Part shown: positions 36,443 through 44,737 of the stretch, piece after piece
Layout of the letters: every line of letters starts with the position of its first letter
Numbering within the stretch: position 1 is the stretch's first letter
Origin: Acinetobacter colistiniresistens
GTDB taxonomy: Bacteria; Pseudomonadota; Gammaproteobacteria; Pseudomonadales; Moraxellaceae
Reading direction: 5' to 3'
Assembly (NCBI RefSeq): GCF_000413935.1
Contig: NZ_KE340382.1
Location: forward strand, 62,001 to 126,000
DNA length: 64,000 nt
Made by a program: the position numbers and the translations under genes
The notes under the pieces: model-generated
The model's input: only the letters and a program-made list of their open reading frames with translations
What the model was told of the DNA's origin: nothing
Database searches by the model: none

Positions 36443-36694
36443 TATTTAGCAGTAACGTGGTGAAGCTTCTTTCATAGCCAAAGGAGTCATACCCATGACT
36501 AAGTTTTTCCTATCTATATTGTTTTCCCTGAAACGATTTTATATTTCTCTGTTGCATTAACAGCATTCATAAATTTTTGCTTATTTGACTAATCTAAACG
36601 CTGTCTAGCCTTGGAAAGCTTTGTTGCATCTACACTTTAGTCCATTCAGCAAAATTTATTACACATCAAATAACACAATAAAAAATTAGGGGAA
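36443..36694. other. Intergenic region before the lipoprotein operon
   Basis: No gene seen. The segment ends in TTAGGGGAAATG, the ribosome-binding site of the first lipoprotein gene. The promoter for the four-gene operon is expected here; no clear -35/-10 was chosen. Confidence 0.35.
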
Positions 36695-36952
36695 ATGATG
36701 AAAATTCAAACTTCACTTGCACTCATCTCTGTTGCATTAATGGCTTCAGGTTGTGCCAGCAAAACCGAACGTCAATTTATCAGTGGTTGTAAAACAGGTG
36801 GCATTGATGGCAGTACCTGTTCATGTATTTACGACAAACTTGAAAATAAATATGGGGAAGATGGGCTTAAAGAAAACCTCTACACCTTGCAGCAAACTGA
36901 ATCCTTCCAAAAAGATATGGTCAATATTTCCTATCAGTGCATGAAGGAATAA
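36695..36952 (+). CDS. Small lipoprotein
   Basis: This protein of about 84-85 residues has a type II signal peptide, KIQTSLALISVALMASGC, with the lipobox Cys near residue 20. The mature part is small and polar, with four more Cys (CKTGG, CSC, QCM). Two adjacent ATGs (36695, 36698) follow a GGGGAAATG ribosome-binding site; the second fits the spacing equally well. It is likely anchored to the outer membrane. It is the first gene of four consecutive plus-strand genes. No function recognised. Confidence 0.65.
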   Translation: MMKIQTSLALISVALMASGCASKTERQFISGCKTGGIDGSTCSCIYDKLENKYGEDGLKENLYTLQQTESFQKDMVNISYQCMKE

Positions 36953-36954
36953 CC

Positions 36955-37083
36955 ATGAGAACACTTGCTGGCATCATCTGCATCATTGCAGTGATTTGCT
37001 TTTTAGGTTTGCCATTTATTGGCTTCATGATCGTGATGGGACTATTTATCGCATTGGCAAAATATGCAATTGGGGGAAAGTAA
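36955..37083 (+). CDS. Tiny membrane protein (42 residues)
   Basis: MRTLAGIICIIAVICFLGLP begins a protein that is almost entirely two hydrophobic helices, ending AKYAIGGK. It starts 3 bp after the lipoprotein stop and its TAA is directly followed by the next ATG (TAAATG), so it is translationally coupled on both sides. This strongly supports a real gene despite its size. Function unknown. Confidence 0.6.
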   Translation: MRTLAGIICIIAVICFLGLPFIGFMIVMGLFIALAKYAIGGK

Positions 37084-37311
37084 ATGAATTCAAATATTAA
37101 GACATGGATGATTAGTAGCTACTTGGTGATTGGTTTTTTCTTTGCCATCTATCAACACTTTTGGGGACAGTATAACTACAAGCCATTTACTTACAATTTG
37201 GGGCAAGGCTTAGTGTGGCCTGCGGTAATGTTTCCAGTCATCGGTAAAATTGTAGGTGGTATCTTGATCCTATTATTCATTTGGTTCGTTGTTATTCGAC
37301 CTAAGTTATAA
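37084..37311 (+). CDS. Small membrane protein (75 residues)
   Basis: It has two predicted TM helices (WMISSYLVIGFFFAIYQHFW near residues 8-27 and VIGKIVGGILILLFIWFVVI near 52-71) separated by a polar loop, ending RPKL. It directly abuts the previous stop codon and precedes the next lipoprotein by 12 bp. No family recognised. A membrane partner of the two lipoproteins is the simplest reading. Confidence 0.65.
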   Translation: MNSNIKTWMISSYLVIGFFFAIYQHFWGQYNYKPFTYNLGQGLVWPAVMFPVIGKIVGGILILLFIWFVVIRPKL

Positions 37312-37323
37312 CGGAGTGCAATC

Positions 37324-37980
37324 ATGAAAAAAATACTTTCCACAGTAGCACTTTCAACTTTACTGCTCGCTTGTGGCCAAAACAATCAGCCAGCTCAACA
37401 AAGTGCTACAGATCAAGCTAAACACAGCTCATCTAATACTGCTACACAAAAGGAGCAATCTAAATATGCTCCATATAGTAAGGAAGAGGTTGAAGCCAAA
37501 GTACAAGCTTTAACTCAGATTGTAGAAAATGATACCGAGTATTTGCCTGCTGCGGTCAAACAAGCTCAGTCATTTCTTGAGAGTTGGGAGAAATATCCTG
37601 AAGCGCTCAAATCCATGATGGAGTCTGATCTTGATCCAAACAACGCTGAATATAGCAATCATATTCCCATGGAAATGGAACAGCCTGCATTATCTGTTCG
37701 TGCTCAAATTACCAGTCGTGAGTCACAATCTGCATTTAATGTACAAGGGGCGATTGAATATATTCTAGAAATCCAGTCGACCAACGATCAACCTTTTGTT
37801 TTACAAGGTATGAGTATTAATCGTGGTCGTTGTGGTTATTACACCGCAGATTTCCATAGCAAGATGCCTGTACAAATGAATTATAGTTCAACGGTATCGT
37901 ACTTATTGAAATGCCGTGGTGATCAAGTCCTTGAGGCTGAATTGACAACCGACCAAGGTAACGTGAGTTTGTCTTTTTGA
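37324..37980 (+). CDS. Lipoprotein (218 residues)
   Basis: This lipoprotein has signal peptide KKILSTVALSTLLLAC, lipobox LLAC with Cys17. A Gln/Ser/Thr-rich linker (QNNQPAQQSATDQAKHSS) is followed by a helical segment (EEVEAKVQALTQIVENDTEY) and a beta-rich C-terminal domain with GMSINRGRCGYY and LLKCRGDQ, two Cys that could pair. It ends the four-gene operon, followed by a hairpin terminator. Unknown function. Confidence 0.65.
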   Translation: MKKILSTVALSTLLLACGQNNQPAQQSATDQAKHSSSNTATQKEQSKYAPYSKEEVEAKVQALTQIVENDTEYLPAAVKQAQSFLESWEKYPEALKSMMESDLDPNNAEYSNHIPMEMEQPALSVRAQITSRESQSAFNVQGAIEYILEIQSTNDQPFVLQGMSINRGRCGYYTADFHSKMPVQMNYSSTVSYLLKCRGDQVLEAELTTDQGNVSLSF

Positions 37981-37999
37981 TGTTAGGAATATATAAAAT

Positions 38000-38027
38000 A
38001 GAGAACATGGTATTAACAGTGTTCTCT
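38000..38027 (+). terminator. Terminator of the lipoprotein operon
   Basis: AGAGAACA (38000-38007) pairs with TGTTCTCT (38020-38027) 20 bp after the last stop. The same AGAGAACA stem sequence is used in the terminator at 40562-40590. Confidence 0.6.
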
Positions 38028-38304
38028 ATTCTCAAAATGACCTATTCTTTATATGCCTCTTCGCCAATTTACATCAAACTGGCTAATTCCAAATGTTTTC
38101 ATATTCAGAGATGTCTTGGCACTAAACGTTGGTCTACTTTTTTAGGATTCACAAACTATATACCTGCACGAAAAGCATTCTCACGTTGTTTTGGTTGATC
38201 TCTATGGATCATTCCTATACCAAGCAAATCATTAACCGCAAACTTTTCTTTGTTCTCTTTTCGATTACAGTTGAAATAGCTCCCTTGGTTATCTTATTCA
38301 TAAG

Positions 38305-38697
38305 GTCATTGATGATTATAACCGTGAGTCATTGGATATATTGATTGACTTCTCATTACCTGCTGAACAGGTACTAAGAGGGCTCGACCAACTCATTGCA
38401 TGGCGAGGAAAGCCCAAGCAAATCAGATCCGACAATGGCCCAGAATACATTAATGATCTCATGGAAAAGTAGTGTGAAAAGCACAGTATCGAACATGTAT
38501 TCACGCAATCTGGTAATCCACAGCAGAACGCATATGTTGAACGTTTTAATCGTACAGTACGTTATGAGTGTTTGAATCAATATTTATTCATAGATTTAAG
38601 CGAGGCTCAAGACTATACAACTGCATGTCTGCACTTTTATAATCATGAGCGACCTCACATGTCAGTTAATGCTAGCCCACCTAATTTTAAACAATGA
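38305..38697 (+). pseudogene. IS3-family orfB 3' remnant
   Basis: A frame reading VIDDYNRESLDILIDFSLPA, then IRSDNGPEYINDLMEK, a TAG at 38470-38472 where a Trp is expected, and QQNAYVERFNRTVRYECLNQ is the DDE domain of an IS3-family (IS2-like) OrfB. It lacks the 5' half and is stopped at 38697. The sequence AATGGGGGTATTACC at about 38736-38750 looks like the outer end of that IS. Inactive. Confidence 0.85.
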
Positions 38698-38799
38698 TAA
38701 GAGGGTTGGTTTTTCTACTCATTAATTCAATTAAAATGGGGGTATTACCGCGCATCCTAATAGCTTTACTTAAATTTTGTAATAAAGAGAACACTTCAT

Positions 38800-39519
38800 A
38801 TGGCAACAGAAGCAAAATTTCGCGAAGATCCTGATCTAGCATTTCTACAATATTCTGATTTTCAAGATCTTAAGTTATTATCAAACACTTTAATCGCTGA
38901 TAGTGAAGGTACAGAACAATGGACAGGGGGGCTTAAAAGCACACTTGTTAAAAACATGAGCATGTACTCAACTGAAGACGATTTATATAAAAATAGCTGG
39001 AAAGCAATTGCTGCTGAAATTCAACTATTTGGCGGAGATACAGTAGTCAACCTTGTCAGAGGAAAAGGGGTTGTATATCGTGAACTACTAGAAGATGTTG
39101 CAAAAAAAACAGGTGTAGATTTCCATAAAGATACTTCTGATATCAGTCTTCTTGAAGAAAAAGTACTAAGAACCCTTTTTGGTCGAATCACTCAACTTAA
39201 TGAGCTGGACTTCATCAATAAAAAATTGAAAGAAAAAGGATACTTAGGACTAACCTCAATTAAAGAAAGCCCTCTTAAAACGATTAAAAATAGTCTTGGA
39301 GGTGGAACCGCTTCAGGTACAGCTGGTGGACTTTTAGCTGGATTAAATATGGCTAAAAATTTTATTAAGGTAAATCCATTCGTTGCAGCCGCAACATTAC
39401 CTTTAACTGCAAAAGATATTACAGCTCCAGCTTATCGCGTTACGATACCTGCTGCTTGTATTGTTGCGATGATGAGGATTAAGCATGAAGAAAATAAAAA
39501 TAACTACAATGAGTTCTAA
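38800..39519 (+). CDS. YaaW/UPF0174 family protein (DUF3944-type)
   Basis: This 239-residue protein aligns with E. coli YaaW through FLQYSDFQDLKLLSNTLIAD near residue 14, WKAIAAEIQLFGGDTVVNLV near 67, and GKGVVYRELLEDVAKKTGVD. The C-terminal AYRVTIPAACIVAMMR also matches. The C-terminal third is glycine/alanine-rich and hydrophobic (GGGTASGTAGGLLAGL), suggesting membrane interaction. The family's molecular role is not established. It lies 9 bp before a second gene with which it forms an operon. Confidence 0.8.
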   Translation: MATEAKFREDPDLAFLQYSDFQDLKLLSNTLIADSEGTEQWTGGLKSTLVKNMSMYSTEDDLYKNSWKAIAAEIQLFGGDTVVNLVRGKGVVYRELLEDVAKKTGVDFHKDTSDISLLEEKVLRTLFGRITQLNELDFINKKLKEKGYLGLTSIKESPLKTIKNSLGGGTASGTAGGLLAGLNMAKNFIKVNPFVAAATLPLTAKDITAPAYRVTIPAACIVAMMRIKHEENKNNYNEF

Positions 39520-39528
39520 GGTATCAGT

Positions 39529-40452
39529 ATGTTAGATAAAGTATTTAGTTACGACATCGAAAAATTCTCAAAAGAGCTTTTAGTAGCTATAGCAAATGAC
39601 CAGGTGATTTTTAGAGATGGTGTTGCCTACTGGAAAAAGGGGCTCGAACATGTAGGCATTATTCAACATATTCCTTTAAAAGAAGTCAGTTCTGTAGGTG
39701 TTGAAACTTTTGTTCAAGGATTAGGCTCTTTGCAATCAACATTACAAACCACAATTGTTGCAGCTCAAGCTATTTCTACTGCGACGTTAATGGTAGCAAT
39801 GGTTATCCAAACTCAAATTTTAAGTAAAAAAATTGAGGCTGTAAAACAGTGCGTCTTAAAGGTTTCTCAGGATATCATAGAACAAAACATTTTATTTTAT
39901 ACAGACAAAGCGAGCGAGTATTTAGCTTCACTACAGACTTTTAAATTACTACTAGACAAAAGAACCCCACTTACAGATGTTAATCAGTTAGCTAATAATA
40001 CTTTGTCATCCTCTATACAGCTTAAAAATCATTTAATCTCCTTTATTGGAAACCTACTAAGTTTAGTACAAACTCAAAAAATTAGTTCACAACAACATGT
40101 TGAGCTAATTATGCAATTTATCCAACAAATGATGGAAATACTACCCATTGGAATGCATCTAGAATTTATTCTTTCGCATCGACTAAATCAAAAGGAGTTT
40201 TCTCAAGTTTTGATTGAAAATAGCCATCGCCAATATTTAGGCTTGTTTAGTCAGTACCGCAATTATCTCAATGAGATTAACAATGGTCTGAAAGAGTTTC
40301 GGATAAAGCAAGATCAAGTTCCATTTTTTGAGAAAATCAGGCTACCTGCAAAAAACTTGTTCCAATATTCAATACATGTAGAGTTACTTGAAAAGCCTGC
40401 GAAAGAAAGAATCACTTATATAAAATCACAAACTGACTCTAAAGAATTTTAA
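39529..40452 (+). CDS. Helical, possibly membrane-active protein paired with YaaW-like gene
   Basis: This 307-residue protein has an uncharged start, then a long hydrophobic amphipathic region (QTTIVAAQAISTATLMVAMV, residues about 82-101), followed by coiled helices (EAVKQCVLKVSQDIIEQNIL) and more helical repeats. The profile recalls helical pore-forming or toxin-like proteins, but no family was recognised. Its start is 9 bp after the YaaW stop, so they work together or one controls the other. A perfect hairpin terminator follows. Confidence 0.6.
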   Translation: MLDKVFSYDIEKFSKELLVAIANDQVIFRDGVAYWKKGLEHVGIIQHIPLKEVSSVGVETFVQGLGSLQSTLQTTIVAAQAISTATLMVAMVIQTQILSKKIEAVKQCVLKVSQDIIEQNILFYTDKASEYLASLQTFKLLLDKRTPLTDVNQLANNTLSSSIQLKNHLISFIGNLLSLVQTQKISSQQHVELIMQFIQQMMEILPIGMHLEFILSHRLNQKEFSQVLIENSHRQYLGLFSQYRNYLNEINNGLKEFRIKQDQVPFFEKIRLPAKNLFQYSIHVELLEKPAKERITYIKSQTDSKEF

Positions 40453-40561
40453 GCTATAGTAGTTCCACAGTTTTCTATTTACTCAAGTACCGTTGTAATC
40501 AGTTACTTGAAACTATAATGGTTACAGATTTTTGTCATTTTGATATCAGATTGCACAACAT

Positions 40562-40590
40562 AGAGAACATGACTATCAGTCATGTTCTCT
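40562..40590. terminator. Bidirectional terminator between convergent genes
   Basis: AGAGAACATGACT-ATC-AGTCATGTTCTCT is a perfect 13-bp stem between the plus-strand gene ending at 40452 and the minus-strand gene ending at 40607. It can serve both. Confidence 0.75.
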
Positions 40591-40606
40591 AGTGAAAAAT
40601 CAATAT

Positions 40607-41566
40607 TTATAAACCTCTTCGGTTTTTCGAATCGATCACACCTTTACCGAAACTGCGCATGTTTGACTTATCTTTTCCTCTCGGATGCTGCTGCTCTTTT
40701 TCACAATTCACTAGATAAGGGGCAGCATAATTAAGAAAGTTAAAAACTTCATGCTCAACATCACGATGAATCATGCCAATGCCTAATGTTCCCATCGCTT
40801 TATATGTATCCATATAGTCAGGATGGTTACAGTTAAAAATATAACCACAGCCATGTGTAATCTGCTCCCAACACTCACCTACCCACTGCCCCATTTCAAA
40901 ACCACTTCGATGTACATTCCCATCGTACATAAGCAGAAGATGGCAGTGATAGCCTTTGCTAACACCATGCTCTAATGCCCATGCATAACCCTGCAAAGCA
41001 TTAAAGCAAGTATCCTGATCTGCGATTCGACGAAGCAAAGTGTCTAATGCTTTGTTAAATGCCTGAATGTTGTATAAGGCTTGATATTCCTGAAGAATGG
41101 ATAAATCCACACGTACAACTAATAGTCTTGCATAATGATTGATCAATGAGGATGTATAGTCGAATAGGCTTTGCTGATTCTTTAATTCACGTTGTTGAAA
41201 ATCGATCAGTTGCTGTTTTACACAGCCTGATAATGACTGGATGTAAGTCAAAATATGCCAGATGGTCATCTCATCAAAGCAGACTATACAATCATAGTCT
41301 GCCTGTGGCATTAGGCTGAGTGTATGATCAACGATGTTCACCACCTCAATAAATATCAGCACTGTATTGCAATAGAAAAAATTAGCGTTATAGATTGGCT
41401 TAAATGACTGAACTAATTTTTGTAGGTCTATCATCAGGTTTTGATGATATAGATCATAGCTACCCAAGCATACCTCTTGAATGAAATGGTCTACTGCTGC
41501 CAATACTTCTGCCTCATGGTAAAGCTGATCATATGGATTATTTTGAAATTGAACATTTTGGTACAT
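40607..41566 (-). CDS. YagK/YfjJ (inovirus Gp2-like) replication-type protein
   Basis: This 319-residue protein's C-terminal half matches the YagK/YfjJ / inovirus Gp2 family: YAWALEHGVSKGYHCHLLLM near residues 200-219, MGQWVGECWEQITHGCGYIF near 234-253, and FNFLNYAAPYL near 293. The YHCHLL segment resembles a HUH-like His pair of rolling-circle initiators. Such proteins occur in cryptic integrative elements and filamentous phages. The stem-loop-rich sequence just upstream (41567-41963) could be its origin. No active-site Tyr was assigned. Confidence 0.7.
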   Translation of the reverse strand: MYQNVQFQNNPYDQLYHEAEVLAAVDHFIQEVCLGSYDLYHQNLMIDLQKLVQSFKPIYNANFFYCNTVLIFIEVVNIVDHTLSLMPQADYDCIVCFDEMTIWHILTYIQSLSGCVKQQLIDFQQRELKNQQSLFDYTSSLINHYARLLVVRVDLSILQEYQALYNIQAFNKALDTLLRRIADQDTCFNALQGYAWALEHGVSKGYHCHLLLMYDGNVHRSGFEMGQWVGECWEQITHGCGYIFNCNHPDYMDTYKAMGTLGIGMIHRDVEHEVFNFLNYAAPYLVNCEKEQQHPRGKDKSNMRSFGKGVIDSKNRRGL

Positions 41567-41963
41567 TTAGGTTCTCACTGAAACATAAGGTTCATATGTA
41601 AGTGAGGAATATATTTTTTTACTGATCTTGATTCTAAAGCAGGATGTTGTGGTCATCCTGCTCAACTGAATATGCTTAAAGACTTTGGAACATACTATAG
41701 GGATAATTCACAATGTTTTTAGCATTGTGATATTGATACATTGTCTATAGCCCATTTAAGTATGGGCTATACTGTACTAAGTAAGTCACCACACTCACTT
41801 ACCAGATAAGCTATTGTTTATATTATTAATATATATCACTTAATAGTTAATTATATAAGATACCTGTTAAGTACCTTAAGCTATTGCCTCGTAAGATCAT
41901 TGAACCATATGATGCTAACCATCGATGTATCCAAAGATATATCGAAAATGACTTAGGCTAAAG
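41567..41963. other. 400-bp stem-loop-rich intergenic region
   Basis: Two clear stem-loops without terminator T-runs are present. They are TCACAATG/CATTGTGA (41708-41715, 41723-41730) and TATAGCCCAT/ATGGGCTATA (41746-41755, 41762-41771). The surrounding sequence is very A/T-rich (TATATTATTAATATATATC near 41820). No gene was found. It lies between the 564-codon winged-helix gene and the YagK/YfjJ gene. It could be a single-strand or rolling-circle origin, an oriT, or regulatory RNA structure. Confidence 0.5.
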
Positions 41964-43643
41964 TTACGCCATAACCTTGGTTTTCTTCTTAGAAATATTA
42001 AAGCGATCAACAGTAAGGCAGCTCTCAGGAAGTAAGCCAAAATCCTGTAGCTCTTTAAGGCTCGGTTGAATGGATTCACTAAAAAAATGATTATGCCGTT
42101 CATCCTGCAAAAGTTCTTGCTCAGATAGTAACGTACTGTTTTCATCCAAGATAATTCTAGTGAATTGATTTGATGTTTGCCTTGGAAATGGCATAAAAAT
42201 ACAAGCATACTGTTTTTGATTCGCATGACGAGGAACAATACAAAATTGACTGAATTGTTCGTTTAAGCCTAAATACGTTAAAAATGGATAAAGCTGATTC
42301 TTCGCGATCAAGGTCATCATCAGACCTAACATTGATAAAAGATTACTGTTACTCCGAGCAATACGATCAGATGTTTCAAATGGATCATCTTCAGCAAATT
42401 TCAACAAAGTATTTAATTGCAATCGACCTGCCATTTTTTTCAAATCATGTAAATCTACAGAATCTCCACCTCTAGATAATGCCTGAGCTCTAGACAGATC
42501 ATTGTAAATCTGGGCACACCATTGTTCTAAATGGCACTGAAGAAATCCTAATAAAGAAATTACCCCATTCAAATGTGTCTTTGAATTTTTTTGTGGGAAA
42601 AACTCAATTAAATCTCTAAGCCATTGACTGCTATCATGATCATTTGGCATCTCAAGAAAAAGTGACAACAGATGTATTATAAATCGATATTCAAACCGTT
42701 CATGTTCAGGTATTGAAGAATCCTCCTTAACCATCTCAATCGTCAATCCCTTTGTAGGAGCGATCAAGTCTGGCATCCTTGTGAAAAGGTTTACAGAAAC
42801 CTGATAAGCATCGTTAATCGTTAAAATCCTTGTTAATGTAGCTTTTTTGCTCTCTAAAAATTGCAATAAACCTCCAACCTGCTGCACCTCAAAGGAGTGT
42901 GGTTCTGGATATTGAATTATGAAATACCGTCCATAAGTTGCTTTTTCCTGCCAGATTTCATGTGATAAATTCAGCATATAAAATGGATTAGACACTCTTA
43001 TAATTTTACTGGAAAGCACACCATCAACTCGTATTCTAATCACACCATGAATTTCTAGCGTTTTGATACACCGAAAGATCGCATCTTTAGACAGTCCTGT
43101 TTTATGCTTTAATTTATGAATTCCGCATTTATTGGTAATTCCAAATTGATTACTATGTCTAACCAAAACCATTAATACCAATGCCGTTTTGAAATCTATT
43201 TTTCCAAATAATATCGGTTTAGTATGTTGCAAGTGATGTACATAAAAGTCATTTAATTTGGTATCGACAAGGTGAAAAAAAAGAGCCTTCAGCGGAAGTT
43301 CATGATTCATCATCTTAGAGAACCATCGCTCTTTCTCAAAATCACCTATCGTTTTTACACTCCCCCAAAGACCAAACATTTTAATATCTATTCTTACAAA
43401 TTCTTTGCAAGATTTTTCACCAATTCCTCTAACAATTATTTGATGCTCTTGTAACTCATTCAGCGTTGTCTGCAATTTTTTATCATGAAATACAAACTTC
43501 TTTGCACTCATTGCAGATGTTAAACAAAATTCTTGCCCTCCATACATTTGAATTATTTGGAGTAACAACCATCGTGCTGTTGGGCTCAAAGTAATAGGAG
43601 AAAATTCATGAGCAAGTAAAAAAAGTAAAAATCTATCTTCCAT
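41964..43643 (-). CDS. Winged-helix protein of unknown function
   Basis: This protein of about 559 residues starts at an ATG (43643); a GTG at 43658 would add five residues. The N-terminal ~230 residues show two winged-helix-like segments: SPTARWLLLQIIQMYGGQEF ... TTLNELQEHQIIVRGI and ITNKCGIHKLKHKTGLSKDA ... CIKTLEIHGVIRIRV. Two winged helices in a row are seen in replication initiators and in some regulators. The C-terminal part is helical with no clear motif, ending in a basic tail. It is divergent from the 43800 gene across a repeat-bearing promoter region. It appears to be a typical accessory gene of this island class. Confidence 0.55.
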   Translation of the reverse strand: MEDRFLLFLLAHEFSPITLSPTARWLLLQIIQMYGGQEFCLTSAMSAKKFVFHDKKLQTTLNELQEHQIIVRGIGEKSCKEFVRIDIKMFGLWGSVKTIGDFEKERWFSKMMNHELPLKALFFHLVDTKLNDFYVHHLQHTKPILFGKIDFKTALVLMVLVRHSNQFGITNKCGIHKLKHKTGLSKDAIFRCIKTLEIHGVIRIRVDGVLSSKIIRVSNPFYMLNLSHEIWQEKATYGRYFIIQYPEPHSFEVQQVGGLLQFLESKKATLTRILTINDAYQVSVNLFTRMPDLIAPTKGLTIEMVKEDSSIPEHERFEYRFIIHLLSLFLEMPNDHDSSQWLRDLIEFFPQKNSKTHLNGVISLLGFLQCHLEQWCAQIYNDLSRAQALSRGGDSVDLHDLKKMAGRLQLNTLLKFAEDDPFETSDRIARSNSNLLSMLGLMMTLIAKNQLYPFLTYLGLNEQFSQFCIVPRHANQKQYACIFMPFPRQTSNQFTRIILDENSTLLSEQELLQDERHNHFFSESIQPSLKELQDFGLLPESCLTVDRFNISKKKTKVMA

Positions 43644-43732
43644 GAATCTATCGAACACTACCCACTTGTAATTTCACAAATATGGATGATAAAACTCAAA
43701 TACGCAACTATTAAAATTTAGTAAATATTAAT

Positions 43733-43775
43733 TTAACATTATAGTTAACATTAACTTGCTAATAAGTTAACATTA
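43733..43775. repeat. Operator/iteron-like repeats in a divergent promoter
   Basis: TTAACATT occurs three times (43733, 43745, 43767), the last two as GTTAACATTA exactly 22 bp apart. Between them TTAACTT-gctaat-AAGTTAA (43751-43770) is a perfect inverted repeat. This lies in the 141-bp gap between divergent genes, typical of an operator or iteron cluster. Confidence 0.5.
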
Positions 43776-43799
43776 TTCCTGTTATTAATTTCATAAGAA

Positions 43800-44735
43800 A
43801 TGCTCATCATGACAAGACCATACGAACATTTTGAAAATTGGATGAAGAAAGACAGTAAAGCTAAGGAAGATTTCATCCAAAAAAATAAAGATGCATGGAG
43901 CAAATTAATCCCAAAACAATTTACAGTGTCTATATCCCAACCCCAAATCCTATTCGGTTATGATCAAGAACAAGCCATACTTTCAACAAAAGAATTTGTC
44001 GCCGCATCTAAAGATTTCTATGAAACCATTCGTAAAAAATTTAGGGAGCACAAGCACCAAACCTCTAAACAGCACAAAAGCCGTATTCAGGCAAGAATAA
44101 GTAAAAGCTCAACATCCAAGCTTGAACAAATCAAAAAAAAGCTTGAACATAGCAGTGCTTCAGGGACACTTGAACATGTCATTAATAGTTTTGATGAAGA
44201 CAAATTAAAGCAACAAATTCAAATTAATAAATTACAAGAACAAATTCAAAAACTGCGAGATTTTGAAGCATATCTAAATAGTAAGCACAAATTAGAGCTT
44301 GAGACAGCACATGCACTCAATCAGAAAATTCAGGATTACTTATTCAGCCAATGGGTTTCAACCCAGCAAAAATTGGAAGTCCTAGAAAACCAATTTCCGA
44401 ATGAAGATGACCTTGACCAAATTTATGCTTCTCAAAGTGACGAAGAAAAGGAGAACTCTCGCAGGATAATAAAATCAAATTTACAATCTGATTTTAATAA
44501 CAACCTTCTCCGCATAAAAGCGACACAGGAACTCAAATCAGAAACCACAAATCCCCTTCATACAACTCTTGCGCCTATTTCCGAAAACGATTACCCACTT
44601 ATTTATCCACGACCTTCAGGATTTACTAAACAAGGGGAAATCATTCATGATGGCATAGAGGAAAAAACTGATAACAAACAGAGAGCTGTGCCAAAGTACC
44701 TTACAAACCCAATAAAACCATTCACCAACAAATAA
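43800..44735 (+). CDS. Coiled-coil protein of unknown function
   Basis: This 311-residue protein is highly charged. It has a Lys-rich middle with long heptad-like helices (KLKQQIQINKLQEQIQKLRD; QWVSTQQKLEVLENQF) and a Pro-rich C-terminal tail. No enzyme motif was seen. It could start at the third codon ATG at 43809. It is divergent from the winged-helix gene and convergent with the next gene, whose stop is 2 bp from this stop. Unknown role. Confidence 0.55.
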   Translation: MLIMTRPYEHFENWMKKDSKAKEDFIQKNKDAWSKLIPKQFTVSISQPQILFGYDQEQAILSTKEFVAASKDFYETIRKKFREHKHQTSKQHKSRIQARISKSSTSKLEQIKKKLEHSSASGTLEHVINSFDEDKLKQQIQINKLQEQIQKLRDFEAYLNSKHKLELETAHALNQKIQDYLFSQWVSTQQKLEVLENQFPNEDDLDQIYASQSDEEKENSRRIIKSNLQSDFNNNLLRIKATQELKSETTNPLHTTLAPISENDYPLIYPRPSGFTKQGEIIHDGIEEKTDNKQRAVPKYLTNPIKPFTNK

Positions 44736-44737
44736 GC

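Noticed and set aside
36753..36944. 63-codon alternative frame within the small lipoprotein
   Set aside because: Shadow of the lipoprotein frame, which has a clear signal peptide and ribosome-binding site.
41915..42238. 107-codon frame near the end of the winged-helix gene
   Set aside because: It overlaps the larger minus-strand gene in another frame and has no independent support.
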